Of a stretch of DNA of 64,000 nt, positions 16,161-25,901 are shown one piece after another. Each line of letters starts with the position of its first letter. Within the stretch, counting starts at the first letter, position 1. The DNA is taken from NCBI GenBank assembly GCA_964372215.1, contig CAYJQC010000003.1:62001-126000 (forward strand). The letters run 5' to 3'. Below the pieces are notes generated by a model. The model was not told where the DNA came from, did no database searches, and worked only from the letters and a program-made list of their open reading frames with translations. The stretch is from DAIMFL01 sp964372215 (GTDB taxonomy: Bacteria > Pseudomonadota > Alphaproteobacteria > Dongiales > Dongiaceae). The translations under genes and the position numbers were made by a program.

Positions 16161-17063
16161 CTAGCGGCCGGACAGCTGCAGCCTGCAAAAGTCTCGGAAT
16201 GCCGACGTAAGCTTGGTCAGCCTGGGTTGCGCCAGGCGGGCAAGGCCGATGACACCTGGTTCCGTGGTGTTTGCGATCGGCCTCAGAACGAGATTTTCCC
16301 CGTCATAGGTCGTGCTTCCATGTGGGCGCGTAATCAGCACCGAATAGCCGCGGCCCTGACCGACCATCCCGCGCACCATTTCCAGCGAGTGCGTGCGGAA
16401 CCCGATCTTGGGCTTTAGGCCTTCGGCTTGGAACAGGCCGACGAAATATTCGCGGCTCGGCGGGATGTCCAGCAGGATCATCGGTTCATCGACGAGCCAC
16501 TCGAGCCGAACCTGCTTCTTTCCCGCCAACGGGTGGCCAGATGGCAGTAGCGCGTAAGGTCGGCAAACGACGATCGGTTCGAACACGACATCGTCCGGCA
16601 GCTCGAGATCGTACGACAAGGCGATCTCGATATCGCCGCTCCTGAGCAGCCGCAGCAGGTCGGTCTGGGTGCCTTCCTCGAGCGATATCGATGCGACGGG
16701 ATAGAGCTTCAGGAACTCGCTGATCAGCTTGGGCATGAAAACCGGCGCCAGCGTCGCAAAGCAGCCGAGCGCGATGCTTCCATGAACGGCGCCGTCCGGC
16801 AGCCCGGCGTCAGACTGCAGTTCCCTCGCGTGTCTCAGCAGGCTGCGGGCGTCCTTGAGAACCCGCGTGCCGGCCTGGGTCAACGTCACTCCCTGTGCAT
16901 GGCGACGAATGAAAAGGTCGACGCCGAGCTGACCCTCGAGCTTGGCAATGGCATTCGACATTGACGGCTGGGAAACGTTCAGCCTGCCGGCCGCCGCGGC
17001 GATACTGCGGCTATCTGCCGCAGCCTCGAAATATTCGAGCTGACGGATGGTGAATCTGATCAT
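16161..17063 (-). CDS. LysR family transcription regulator
   Basis: The 300-residue protein starts MIRFTIRQLEYFEAAADSRS, with the winged helix-turn-helix in residues about 4-60 (AAAAGRLNVSQPSMSNAIAK) and a periplasmic-binding-protein-like effector domain from about 90 to 295 (GSIALGCFATLAP opens it). The ATG at 17063 is chosen because it begins the canonical LysR fold; the longer reading adds 47 residues with no homology. It lies downstream of, and in the same direction as, the molybdenum hydroxylase genes, separated by 267 bases, so it probably regulates that catabolic block in response to its substrate or a product. LysR genes are more often divergent from their targets, which is a small oddity here. 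Confidence 0.9.
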   Translation of the reverse strand: MIRFTIRQLEYFEAAADSRSIAAAAGRLNVSQPSMSNAIAKLEGQLGVDLFIRRHAQGVTLTQAGTRVLKDARSLLRHARELQSDAGLPDGAVHGSIALGCFATLAPVFMPKLISEFLKLYPVASISLEEGTQTDLLRLLRSGDIEIALSYDLELPDDVVFEPIVVCRPYALLPSGHPLAGKKQVRLEWLVDEPMILLDIPPSREYFVGLFQAEGLKPKIGFRTHSLEMVRGMVGQGRGYSVLITRPHGSTTYDGENLVLRPIANTTEPGVIGLARLAQPRLTKLTSAFRDFCRLQLSGR

Positions 17064-17330
17064 CGCGGCATCTCTTCGCCGCGCGACAGTTCCGCTTCGA
17101 ACCGCCCGCAATTCCCGCAGATTGCCGTTCGCATTCGCTATTCCGCCTGATTCCACGGACCGCGGCGCCGCTGCGATAATAGTGCCCAGGACTGCGTCTT
17201 GCATAGATGTTGGCTATGCCACGGCCTGCCATCCAAGGCTGCCGTCGAGTTGAGCGGCCGCCCGAAGCTCAGGCCTCCGTCGACTGGAAGCGGAAATGCC
17301 GTCCGCGATGGATGGACGGCTGTTGCGCGG

Positions 17331-19649
17331 CTAGCGACCCTGCCGGGCCAGCGCCTCGACCACGCGTTCGGCCGTGATCGGCAGGTGGAAGATGCGCACG
17401 CCGATGGCATCGGCAACCGCATTCGCGATGGATGCCGCCACGGGGGCGAACGCCGGCTCGCCCATGCCCTTGGCTCCGAAGGGCCCGAGGCCGCTGCGCG
17501 ACTCCAGGACGATGGCGTCGATATCGGGGACGTCTTCCGACGTCGGAATCAGGTACTCGCTGAACGAAGGAGTCACCAGGACACCGTTCTGCATGACAAT
17601 CTGCTCGCAGAGGGCAAAGCCCTGCCCCATGAGCGCGCTGCCTTCGATCTGGCCGGCCACCGATTGCGGATTCAGCGCCTGGCCGACGTCGTGGGCGCCG
17701 ACGCTCTTGAGGACCGTGATCTCGCCCGTCTCGGTATCCACTGCCACCTCGGCCGCATGAGCACCGAAGGTGAAATCGGGGAACACATCTCCCTGGCCCG
17801 TCTCGGGATCGAGACCCTCGCTGGTCGGCGCCCGGAACATCGCCAAGTGATGGCGGTGAACCCCGTCCGCCGCGCAGCGCCTGGCCAGCTCGCTGATCGT
17901 CATGCCACGTTCCGGATCTGCGATCACAAAGACGCGGAAATCACCGAGATCCAGCTCCTCCGGCAAAACGCCGAAATGGTGCCCGGCCCATTCCAGCAGG
18001 TTCTCTCGAACCTTCTCCGCCGCAAGCTTGGTGGCATTTCCCGACATGTAGAGCGCACGGCTAGCCGACGACGTGCCAGCCAGCGGATTGAGTGTCGCAT
18101 CGCCAAAGTAAGTGATGACTTTTTCCATCGGTACGCCGAGGACCTCCGCGGCGATCTGCGCCAGGGAGGACGACTGCCCGGCACCGATGTCGGTCACCGC
18201 GCAACGCACGATGACGGTTCCGTCTACCTCGATCCCCACCCAGGCTTCGCTGGAGTCCTTGAACCAGCGAATTCGGCCATAGCTCTGCTGATAGCAGGCG
18301 ATGCCGCGCCCAATCTTGACGGGACCGCGATCCGGCGCACGCGTACCAAGCGCTTCGATCGCCCGAACGGCACATTGCTCGGTCCAGACCGCGCTCTCGA
18401 TGATCTGGCCGGTGCTGTTGCGGTCGCCGGTGCGGATGAAATTGCGGCGCCGGACTTCCAGGGGATCGAGGTTCAGGTGCCGGGCAATCTCGTCCATCTG
18501 CTGTTCGTAGGCGACGCAAGCCTGCATCGTACCAAAGCCGCGGAATGCGCAGGTCGAGAGGTTGTTGGTCGCCGCGACCACGGAGTCCACTTTCAGGTTC
18601 TCCACCCGATATGGCCCCGGCGCGCCGACCGTCGCGTATAGCAGGACGTAAGGGCTGAGTTTGGAGTAGGCACCCGAATCCGCCGTCAGCCGCACCTCCA
18701 TGGCAGTGATCGTGCCGTCCTTCCGGACGCCGGTACGGTGATGCAAGGTGAACGGATGGCGATTGCCATGATTGACGAACGATTCCTCGCGGGTCAGCAC
18801 CAGGCGTACCGGCTTGCGCGTGTTGCTGGCCAGCAGGGCAAGCATCAGCTCGATGGTTAGCCCCTCCTTGCCACCGAAACCACCGCCTACATACATAGCC
18901 TCGATATGGACGCGGTTGTGGGGAACGCCCAAGGCGTCGGCGACGGCTCGAAAATGCTCGACGACCTGGGTGCTGACCTTGATGTTGACCACATCCTTGT
19001 CGTCGACCCAGGCGATGCCGGCCTCCGGCTCAAGGAACGCCTGCTCCTGGACCTGGGTCGTGTAGGTGTTCTCGATGATGGCGTCGGCTTGCTCGAAGCC
19101 AAGCGCGACGTCGCCCTTGCGGATCTTGTACTTGGCGACGACGTTGCGCTCCCCGTCCACCTCCGGAGCGCCCGGCTGCAGCGCGTCGAAGCGGTCGAAC
19201 ACCCCGGGCAGTTCGCCATACTCGACCTCGATCAGGTCGCGCGCCTCGGCCGCGATCTCCTCGCTGTCGGCGGCAACCAGGGCGATCGGCTCTCCGTGAA
19301 AGCGCACGCGATCCCTCGCGAGCACGGGCTGTGCGGTGTTCTTGGTCTTTCCGCCAGTCTGGCCGGGGATGTCGGTCACCACGAGTTGCGCGGACAGATC
19401 CGCCGCGGTGAGCACGCAGCGCACGCCGGGCAGCCGGCGCGCCCGTTCGGCGTCGACCCTGAGGATCTTCGCGCTGGGCCGATCGGCGCGGCGCACCTTG
19501 GCATGCAGCATACCCGGCATCACGACGTCGCCGGCATAGAGCGTGTTGCCATACGCCTTGTTCGGGGCGTCTTTCCGAATCAGGGGCTTGCCGACCTGAC
19601 GCAGCTGTACGTTCGGCGAGACGGTGTTGTCTGACAGCATGTCGTTCAC
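17331..19649 (-). CDS. Xanthine dehydrogenase-family molybdopterin-binding (large) subunit
   Basis: The 772-residue protein has the fused aldehyde-oxidase a/b hammerhead domain (from about 20) and the molybdopterin-binding domain. Recognisable segments are YVGGGFGGKEG, NLSTCAFRGFG, and the catalytic glutamate region KGMGEPAF near the C-terminus. Such subunits hydroxylate a carbon next to a heteroatom using water as oxygen donor. I take the GTG at 19649 as start because it overlaps the small-subunit stop (GTGA) and has AAGGAG eight bases upstream; an ATG three codons later is the alternative. With the 2Fe-2S and FAD subunits it forms a complete three-chain molybdenum hydroxylase. The linked HyuA/HyuB genes suggest a nitrogen heterocycle substrate. 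Confidence 0.92.
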   Translation of the reverse strand: MNDMLSDNTVSPNVQLRQVGKPLIRKDAPNKAYGNTLYAGDVVMPGMLHAKVRRADRPSAKILRVDAERARRLPGVRCVLTAADLSAQLVVTDIPGQTGGKTKNTAQPVLARDRVRFHGEPIALVAADSEEIAAEARDLIEVEYGELPGVFDRFDALQPGAPEVDGERNVVAKYKIRKGDVALGFEQADAIIENTYTTQVQEQAFLEPEAGIAWVDDKDVVNIKVSTQVVEHFRAVADALGVPHNRVHIEAMYVGGGFGGKEGLTIELMLALLASNTRKPVRLVLTREESFVNHGNRHPFTLHHRTGVRKDGTITAMEVRLTADSGAYSKLSPYVLLYATVGAPGPYRVENLKVDSVVAATNNLSTCAFRGFGTMQACVAYEQQMDEIARHLNLDPLEVRRRNFIRTGDRNSTGQIIESAVWTEQCAVRAIEALGTRAPDRGPVKIGRGIACYQQSYGRIRWFKDSSEAWVGIEVDGTVIVRCAVTDIGAGQSSSLAQIAAEVLGVPMEKVITYFGDATLNPLAGTSSASRALYMSGNATKLAAEKVRENLLEWAGHHFGVLPEELDLGDFRVFVIADPERGMTISELARRCAADGVHRHHLAMFRAPTSEGLDPETGQGDVFPDFTFGAHAAEVAVDTETGEITVLKSVGAHDVGQALNPQSVAGQIEGSALMGQGFALCEQIVMQNGVLVTPSFSEYLIPTSEDVPDIDAIVLESRSGLGPFGAKGMGEPAFAPVAASIANAVADAIGVRIFHLPITAERVVEALARQGR

Positions 19650-20152
19650 GTTGCGAGCTCCTTCTCCCGCTGGCGTCCCGCTGCCTTGTGGATTGCCGAG
19701 AAGATTCGCGTGTATCCAGTGCATCGGCAGAGATTTCCACTCAGGGCTGTCCGGATTTCCTCGTCACTCGGATCGGGCACCTGGTCGAGCAGGTCCTTGG
19801 CGGCAATGATGATTCCCGGAATGCAGTAGCCGCATTGCACCGCTCCTTCCTCGATGAACGCCGTTTGGAGGGGATGCGGGTCGGACTCCGTGCCGAGTCC
19901 CTTGATCGTCGTCACGCTCTTGCCATCCGCGTTCCAGGCAAGCGTCAGGCAGGCGTCAACGGCCTCGTCATCCAGCATGACCGCGCAGGCGCCACAGTCG
20001 CCCTTCTCGCAGCCGCACTTCACTTCGACGGAGCCAAGGTCCCTGAGGACTTCGAGAAGCGTCCTATGAGCCGGGACCTGCACCCGGCGCGCGGTACCGT
20101 TCACCTTGATGCTGACTGCCTTGTCACCGTACATCGTCGACTCCTTGGTCAT
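19646..20152 (-). CDS. Molybdenum hydroxylase small subunit, 2x[2Fe-2S]
   Basis: This 168-residue protein is the Fe-S subunit of the molybdenum hydroxylase. The plant-type ferredoxin motif appears as CGCEKGDCGAC and the second, all-helical cluster as QCGYCIPG and CRCTGY. It passes electrons from the Mo centre to the FAD subunit. The start ATG at 20152 overlaps the FAD-subunit stop by four bases (ATGA), so the 43-residue N-terminal extension of the longest open frame is not real. The gene order FAD, Fe-S, Mo (coxM, coxS, coxL-like) is the usual one for this family. Confidence 0.94.
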   Translation of the reverse strand: MTKESTMYGDKAVSIKVNGTARRVQVPAHRTLLEVLRDLGSVEVKCGCEKGDCGACAVMLDDEAVDACLTLAWNADGKSVTTIKGLGTESDPHPLQTAFIEEGAVQCGYCIPGIIIAAKDLLDQVPDPSDEEIRTALSGNLCRCTGYTRIFSAIHKAAGRQREKELAT

Positions 20153-21039
20153 GCCGCATCCGCCGTGCCGGAATTCGCCTGAATTTCCGCCAGCGCCTGC
20201 GTGAGCAGGCGCCGCACGAGGACTTGCGCCATCTGCCGGCGATAGGCCCCCGAGGCGCGGAGATCGTCGATCGGCTCGCACTCTGCGGCGGCCGCGCGTG
20301 CCGCCTCATCGATCAGCGAGTGGCCAGGCGGTTGTCCGATCAGCAGAGCCTCCGCCGACGTGGCGCGGAATACGGTCGGCGCAACCGAGCCCAGCGCTAT
20401 GCGCACATGCGCGCATGTCCCGTCGACGACCCGCAGGGCGACCGCGGCACCGGCAACGGTGATTGCGTCGCCCTTGCGCAGGCCCAGTTTGTAGAACCGC
20501 GTCGCGGTCCCCGGCAGGGGGTGCGGCCACGATATCGCCGTAACGAGTTCCTGCGGGCGGCACGCGGTCTTGCGATATCCGAGGGCAAATTGGCTCAGCG
20601 GCACGTGTCGTTCGCCCTCGCTGCTCGCAAGCGTCACCACTGCGTCCAGCGCCAGCAACGGCGGCGTCAGGTCAGCGGATGGCGAGCCGTAGCCGATGTT
20701 GCCGGCCACGGTCGCCGCGTTGCGTACCATGTGGCCGGCAAAGGCCTTGGCCGCGGCATGCAGCGACGAGGCCTCGGCCGCGATCTCCTTCGAGCGCAGC
20801 AGGTCGTTGATGGTCGTGCGGCCGCCGATCTCGACCCGCTCCCGCTCGGTTCGAATGAACCGCAGGTCGTCGAGATGGGCGAGGCTCAGGTACCTGCGAC
20901 CGGCGGCACGGCCGCTCCTCAGATCCGGCAAGAGGTTCGTGCCGCCGGCCATTGGCAAGAGCCCGTCGTCGCCCATGGACAGGATGCCCAGCGCTTCGGG
21001 GAGTGTCCGCGGCTCCAGGAGCTGAAATTTCGGCAGCAT
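20149..21039 (-). CDS. Molybdenum hydroxylase FAD-binding (medium) subunit
   Basis: The 296-residue protein matches the CoxM/CO-dehydrogenase flavoprotein fold. FAD contacts are seen in PMAGGTNLLPDLR (about 29-41) and in the NAATVAGNIGYGSPSADLTP block (about 105-125), followed by a C-terminal domain (YKLGLRKGDAITVAGAAVAL). It accepts electrons from the Fe-S subunit and delivers them to NAD, a quinone or oxygen. It begins 54 bases after the SDR stop, and its own stop overlaps the small-subunit start, so it is the first of the three hydroxylase genes within a longer operon. Confidence 0.92.
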   Translation of the reverse strand: MLPKFQLLEPRTLPEALGILSMGDDGLLPMAGGTNLLPDLRSGRAAGRRYLSLAHLDDLRFIRTERERVEIGGRTTINDLLRSKEIAAEASSLHAAAKAFAGHMVRNAATVAGNIGYGSPSADLTPPLLALDAVVTLASSEGERHVPLSQFALGYRKTACRPQELVTAISWPHPLPGTATRFYKLGLRKGDAITVAGAAVALRVVDGTCAHVRIALGSVAPTVFRATSAEALLIGQPPGHSLIDEAARAAAAECEPIDDLRASGAYRRQMAQVLVRRLLTQALAEIQANSGTADAA

Positions 21040-21093
21040 TGCGAGACCTCGTTGTCGACCTGACTGCGACCATGGACGATCGGCTGGATCCGG

Positions 21094-21876
21094 TCAGACT
21101 GCCCAGCCGCCGCACACGACGATTTCCTGCCCGGTGATGTTCCTGGAATCGTCGCATGACAGGAAGGCGACCGCATTCGCGACGTCCTGCGGGGTCGTCA
21201 CGCGACGCAGGGCCATCTCGTCGAGATACTCGTCATAGACCTGCTCGTAGGTCCAGCCGCGCTTCTCCGCTTTGACCCTGCAGAGCTTTTCCATGCGCGG
21301 CGTCTGGACAATCCCGGGCATCACGGCGTTGCAGTTGATGTTGTGCACGCCGACGTCCAGCGCCGTCGTGCGGGTCAGCCCCCGCACGGCCCATTTCGAG
21401 CTGCTGTAGCCGGCACGATACTTGTAGCCGCGCATGCCGGAGCCGCCGCCGATGTTCACGATCTTTCCGTAGCGCTGCTCGATCATCGTCGGTAGAACGT
21501 GTTTGATCGGCAGGAACACCCCGATGACGTTCTTCCGCAAAAGGTCGGAGAAGGCGTCCACCTCGATCTCCCAGACCGGAGTCTCGATCGGGCCGGTCGC
21601 CCCGGCGGCATTGACCAGAACGTCGATGCGGCCGCCGAATGCCTGTTTCGCGGCCGCGACAACCGATTTCACGTTGTCCTCGTTGGTGACGTCCCCCTCG
21701 AGGAACTCGGCTTGACGTCCCATGGCCCGGACTTCCTTGGCCACTTCCTCCAGTGGCCCGCGGGTTCGGGCGGTCAGGAACAGATCCGCCCCCTCCGCGG
21801 CGAGCGTGCGCGTGATCGTGGCGCCCATCCCCTGCGCGCCCCCCGTGATGACGACCTTGCGGTTCTCGAGTCTCAT
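21094..21876 (-). CDS. Short-chain dehydrogenase/reductase (classical SDR)
   Basis: The 260-residue classical SDR shows the cofactor motif TGGAQGMG (about 11-18), NAAG in the NVLVNAAG-type segment, and the Y-x3-K pair in AGYSSSKWAV. It would oxidise or reduce a hydroxyl or keto group with NAD(P). It lies 15 bases after hyuB and 54 bases before the FAD subunit gene, inside the same catabolic operon, so it likely acts on an intermediate between ring hydroxylation and ring opening, or on the released carbon skeleton. A GGGAG sequence about seven bases before the ATG supports the start. Confidence 0.9.
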   Translation of the reverse strand: MRLENRKVVITGGAQGMGATITRTLAAEGADLFLTARTRGPLEEVAKEVRAMGRQAEFLEGDVTNEDNVKSVVAAAKQAFGGRIDVLVNAAGATGPIETPVWEIEVDAFSDLLRKNVIGVFLPIKHVLPTMIEQRYGKIVNIGGGSGMRGYKYRAGYSSSKWAVRGLTRTTALDVGVHNINCNAVMPGIVQTPRMEKLCRVKAEKRGWTYEQVYDEYLDEMALRRVTTPQDVANAVAFLSCDDSRNITGQEIVVCGGWAV

Positions 21877-21891
21877 TCTGCTCTCCCGTGA

Positions 21892-23487
21892 CTAGTCTGG
21901 TGCGCCTGGTGCGCCGTAGCCGCCTCCGCCTGAGCTTTCCATGACGACGCAGTCGCCTTCGCGCAGCATCACATGGGTCTTTCCGGAAAGCTGGTGGATC
22001 TCGCCGTTCGCTTTTTCGACGGTGAGCCGGAAGGGCATCCCGGCCGATCCGCCCTGCAGTCCGAATGGCGGAATGACGCAGCGTTCCACCATGGTCGTCA
22101 GGGCCATCTCGGGTGCGAGTATTCGATACCGCCGCTCCTGCCCCTCGCCGCCGCAATGCCGGCCACGCCCGCCCGAGCCCCGGCGCAGGGCCTGCCGCTC
22201 CACCCGGATCGGGTAGGCCGCCTCGATCACTTCCGCCGGCGTGTTCATGACGTTGGACATGTGCGGCCGGACCGCGGGTGCCCCATCGCGATCGCAACGC
22301 GCACCTTCACCGCCGCCATGAACCTCGTACAACGTCGTCCACTGGCCGGTCCGCGGATCGCGGCCGCTGAACAGCAGCAGCCCCGACGTGGTCGAGCCGC
22401 CCGCGGTCAACCGCTCCGGTACCGCCGGCGCCAGCGCCAGAAAGATGGCATCGACGATCCGCTGGGAGGTCTCGTGATTTCCGCCCACGACCGGTCGTTC
22501 GGGTGACGGATTGAGAAGCGATCCAGGACGCGTGATGATCGTCAGGGGCCTGGTGCAGCCGGCATTCGGCTGAATGTTCGGGCCGGCCACTGCCTTCATC
22601 GCGTAGAAAACGCTCGCCGCCGCGGTAAACGGCGTGGCGTTGAGCGGGCCCCTGGCGGCGTCATCAGTCTCCGAGAAGTCGAATGTCGCGTGTTCGCCGT
22701 CGATCGTGATCTTCACGCGCACGGCGATCGGCCGATCATCGATGCCGTCGTTATCGAGAAAGTCCTCGCCGCGGAATTCTCCGTCCGGAAGCGCACGAAT
22801 GGCGGCCCGCATTTCCGATTCCGACTGGTCGTGGATGTCCGCGATGGCCTGCCGGATGGTCGATGCGCCATATCGGGCCAAGAGCTCCTGCAGGCGCTCG
22901 TCGGCCGAGCGGGTCGAGGCCATCTGGGCGAGAATGTCGCCCTCGCGTTCGCCGCCACCGCGCACGTTTGCCACCACGAGATCGAGCTTCTCGCGATCCG
23001 GTCCGTCGAAACTGAACAGGCGGAGCGGGGGAATCCGCAAGCCTTCCTGCCAGGCATCCTGCGCGTCGGGTACATAGCTTCCGGGCCGTGCACCGCCGAT
23101 GTCCGCCCAGTGGGCCAGGTTGACCGCGAAGAACTGCAGTGCGCCTTCGGCAAACACCGGACGGATCGCCTTCACGTCCGGCAGATGATTGCCGCCGACC
23201 TCGGGCAAATTCAGAAACCAGACGTCGCCGGGCTGCAGCCGTTCCGCCGGTACGCGCTTCAGGAACTCTTGGACCGTCGCACCCATGATCCCGAGATGGG
23301 CGGGTATGTCGCGTCCTTGCGCGACGAGCCCTCCACGCGCATCGGTCAGCGCCGACGAAAGGTCCCCGGCTTCGCGCAGCAGCGGCGAGCGCGCGCAGCG
23401 CATGATGACCAGCGACATTTCTTCCGCAATCGCCGTAAGCGCGTTGCGGATCACCTCGACGGTGAATGGGTCGGCTTGCCCGGTCAT
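21892..23487 (-). CDS. Hydantoinase B/oxoprolinase family protein (HyuB)
   Basis: The 531-residue protein begins DPFTVEVIRNALTAIAEEMS, the usual HyuB opening, and ends with a glycine-rich GGGGYGAPG tail typical of the family. Its ATG at 23487 overlaps the hyuA stop (ATGA); the longer frame is an artefact. HyuB works with HyuA in ATP-dependent opening of cyclic amides such as N-methylhydantoin or 5-oxoproline, and related pairs act as acetone or acetophenone carboxylases. The molybdenum hydroxylase and SDR genes directly downstream point to heterocycle breakdown rather than ketone carboxylation, but the sequence does not settle this. Confidence 0.9.
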   Translation of the reverse strand: MTGQADPFTVEVIRNALTAIAEEMSLVIMRCARSPLLREAGDLSSALTDARGGLVAQGRDIPAHLGIMGATVQEFLKRVPAERLQPGDVWFLNLPEVGGNHLPDVKAIRPVFAEGALQFFAVNLAHWADIGGARPGSYVPDAQDAWQEGLRIPPLRLFSFDGPDREKLDLVVANVRGGGEREGDILAQMASTRSADERLQELLARYGASTIRQAIADIHDQSESEMRAAIRALPDGEFRGEDFLDNDGIDDRPIAVRVKITIDGEHATFDFSETDDAARGPLNATPFTAAASVFYAMKAVAGPNIQPNAGCTRPLTIITRPGSLLNPSPERPVVGGNHETSQRIVDAIFLALAPAVPERLTAGGSTTSGLLLFSGRDPRTGQWTTLYEVHGGGEGARCDRDGAPAVRPHMSNVMNTPAEVIEAAYPIRVERQALRRGSGGRGRHCGGEGQERRYRILAPEMALTTMVERCVIPPFGLQGGSAGMPFRLTVEKANGEIHQLSGKTHVMLREGDCVVMESSGGGGYGAPGAPD

Positions 23488-25505
23488 GCCGCCCGTTCCT
23501 CCAGCTCGATCTGCAGGTGGCCGCGGGCGTCCAGCCATGCCACCGAGGCGGGCTCGAGGACGACCGTCGACCAGGCGTCCTCGATGACCGCTGGCCCGCG
23601 CATCCGCCACTCCGTCGGCAGAGCGCCGCGGTCGAAGAAGGGAACCATGGTCGAGCCGATATCTTCGAACCAGCACTCGGCGTTCCGCTTCGCTTCGACC
23701 GAGTCGCCCTTGTCGGGGTCGCGCAGCGATGAAAGCGGCAGCGCGGGTGGGGCCGAGACGCGGACCCGCACCGTGTCCAATTCCCAAGGCTCATCCGTGT
23801 AGAATCCGAACAGGCGCTGATGTGCCGCCGTGAAACGGGCGGCAAGATCCGCGGTGGCGAATGGCTCGGCCATGGGAATCTCGACGGTATCGCTCTGCCC
23901 GGAGTATCGGATCAGCCCGATGATCTGGACATCGAGCGCGGCCGGTGCATGGCCGGCTCGCGTCAGTCGGGCCGAGAGCCGCTCCGTCATCGCCCGCACG
24001 ACGTTGTCGAGTCGCGCGGCGTCCCAGCCTGTGCTGGGCAGGTGGACTACCCGCTGCTCGGCGTAGCCGAGTTCCGCCGTCAGGCAGCCGAGCGCCGAGA
24101 ACGCACTGGAAAGCCTGGGGACTATGACCCGCTTGATGCCGAACTCGCGGGCCAGCGCCACCGCATGCATCGGGCCCGCGCCGCCGAACGCCAGCAAGGC
24201 GCAGGACCTGGCATCGACTCCATGTTCCACGGTCACCCGGCGCAGCGCGCGGGCCATGTTGGCATTGGCGACCTTGCGCACGCCGAGGGCGGCGTCATGA
24301 ATGGACATGTTGAACGCCCTGGCGATCGGCGCCAGGGCCGTCTCCGCCTTCTGCACGTCGAGATGGACCGTCCCGCCCAGCAACTGGTCGGGGTCCAGGT
24401 ATCCCAGGAGGATGTTGGCGTCGGTCACGGTCGGCTCCGTTCCGCCAAGCCCGTAGCATGCCGGGCCTGGATCTGCGCCCGCGCTGTCGGGGCCGACGCG
24501 GATCGCGGTTCCGTCGAGTCGGGCGATCGAGCCGCCACCGGCACCGATGCTCTCGACGGCCACCATCACTTGACGGATCGGGTAGCCGGCCAGGCGGTGA
24601 TTGCTGCCGACCTGCGCATTCCCATCGACGACGATGCTGACATCCGTCGTTGTGCCACCCATATCGAAAGCGATTACTGCCGAAAGCTGAAGCTCCGCGG
24701 CAACCTTGGCCGCCGCCGCTACGCCTGCCGCCGGGCCCGAGAGCGCCAGGGCCAACGGTTGCGCCCGAACGGTATCGGCGGCCGCCATGCCGCCGGCCGA
24801 ATGGAAGAGATGCAGCCCCGTGGCGTCGCCGGCCCAGCTTTCCAGGCGCTCGAGATACCGGGTCACCAGCGGCATCAGCGCCGCGTTCAGCGCCGTCGAG
24901 TTCGTACGCTCGTACTCGCGCGGCTCCGGGCTGAGTTCGTGGGATTGCGCGACAAAGCGGACCGAGTCCTTCAACCGCTCCGCCAGCCGAGTTTCATGAC
25001 TGCCGTTGGCGTAGCTGTGAAGCAGGGAGATCGCCACCGCCTCGACACCCATCGCTTCGATCTGCTCGACCAGGCGGCGGATCTCGGCGTCATCGAGCGC
25101 GGCGACGACGTTGCCCGCGGCGTCGAGACGCTCGGCCACCTCCAGGCGCCGTTCGCGTGGCACCAGCGGCGGCAGCTTGGGGGGGGCATCGAGACGATAG
25201 AGTTCACGCCGATTCTGCCGGCCGATATCCAGCGTGTCGACGAAGCCGCGGGTCATGGCCAGCGCAATCGGTGCCAAGCGGCCCTGCACGATGGCGTTGG
25301 TCGCCAGGGTGGTGCCGAGCATGAGATCGGCGACGTCGCTCGGGTCGATGCCGAGGGCGCCGCACGCAGCTTCGAGGCCGGAAACCGGATCCTTCGACTG
25401 ACTGAGGACCTTCGCCATCTTCACGGTGCCGTCACCGGGATCGACCGCGATCACGTCGGTAAAAGTGCCTCCTACGTCGAGTCCGATCTTCCACCGCTTC
25501 GGCAT
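23484..25505 (-). CDS. Hydantoinase A/oxoprolinase family protein (HyuA)
   Basis: The 673-residue protein has two phosphate-binding motifs of the hydantoinase A fold: IGLDVGGTFTDVIAVD at the N-terminus and FDMGGTTTDVSIVVDG in the middle. The start ATG at 25505 gives the canonical N-terminus; the longest open frame adds 90 residues of non-protein-like sequence. It is the first gene of the operon and provides the ATP-using half of the HyuAB enzyme. Length and motifs are normal for a separate HyuA (about 650-700 residues). Promoter elements would lie in the 25506-25900 spacer, where I see no clear operator. Confidence 0.91.
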   Translation of the reverse strand: MPKRWKIGLDVGGTFTDVIAVDPGDGTVKMAKVLSQSKDPVSGLEAACGALGIDPSDVADLMLGTTLATNAIVQGRLAPIALAMTRGFVDTLDIGRQNRRELYRLDAPPKLPPLVPRERRLEVAERLDAAGNVVAALDDAEIRRLVEQIEAMGVEAVAISLLHSYANGSHETRLAERLKDSVRFVAQSHELSPEPREYERTNSTALNAALMPLVTRYLERLESWAGDATGLHLFHSAGGMAAADTVRAQPLALALSGPAAGVAAAAKVAAELQLSAVIAFDMGGTTTDVSIVVDGNAQVGSNHRLAGYPIRQVMVAVESIGAGGGSIARLDGTAIRVGPDSAGADPGPACYGLGGTEPTVTDANILLGYLDPDQLLGGTVHLDVQKAETALAPIARAFNMSIHDAALGVRKVANANMARALRRVTVEHGVDARSCALLAFGGAGPMHAVALAREFGIKRVIVPRLSSAFSALGCLTAELGYAEQRVVHLPSTGWDAARLDNVVRAMTERLSARLTRAGHAPAALDVQIIGLIRYSGQSDTVEIPMAEPFATADLAARFTAAHQRLFGFYTDEPWELDTVRVRVSAPPALPLSSLRDPDKGDSVEAKRNAECWFEDIGSTMVPFFDRGALPTEWRMRGPAVIEDAWSTVVLEPASVAWLDARGHLQIELEERAA

Positions 25506-25901
25506 GCCCCGTCGCCCCCAACGCCAGTGTCCGAATGTGACTCGCTGGCGTCCGGGGATGCTTCCACCCCGAACAGCCGGTGCAAAATACCAATTGCCTC
25601 TGTTTGCATCGGGCAAGGCTATGAACGGGTTGCGCCGACTTCCCGTCGGGGATCCGGGCGCCGATGCTTCGGCGGATCCCTTTGCTGTCGGAGAGTCGAC
25701 CGCGCCAGCGAGTCCGGCAGTTGAATGGAGTCCGGCTGTGCCGCGGCAAAAGGGGCAGCAGATGGCGGTCCGCAAGCGGGCGGGATCGTGCCAACAGGGG
25801 AGTCGTCGCGGTGCTTGTCAACGGCGGGGAGCCGGAGGATGTGGGGGCCGGCTTGGCGTTCGCAGTATCGTGTCCCGTGGCGTGGTGTAGCTCGGTGGTA
25901 G
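25506..25901. other. Non-coding stretch between hyuA and the transposase remnant
   Basis: This stretch of about 400 bases should contain the hyuA operon promoter. Its end (25876-25901) contains a D-arm-like sequence but no tRNA (see rejected items). No intact gene is supported on either strand. Confidence 0.45.
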
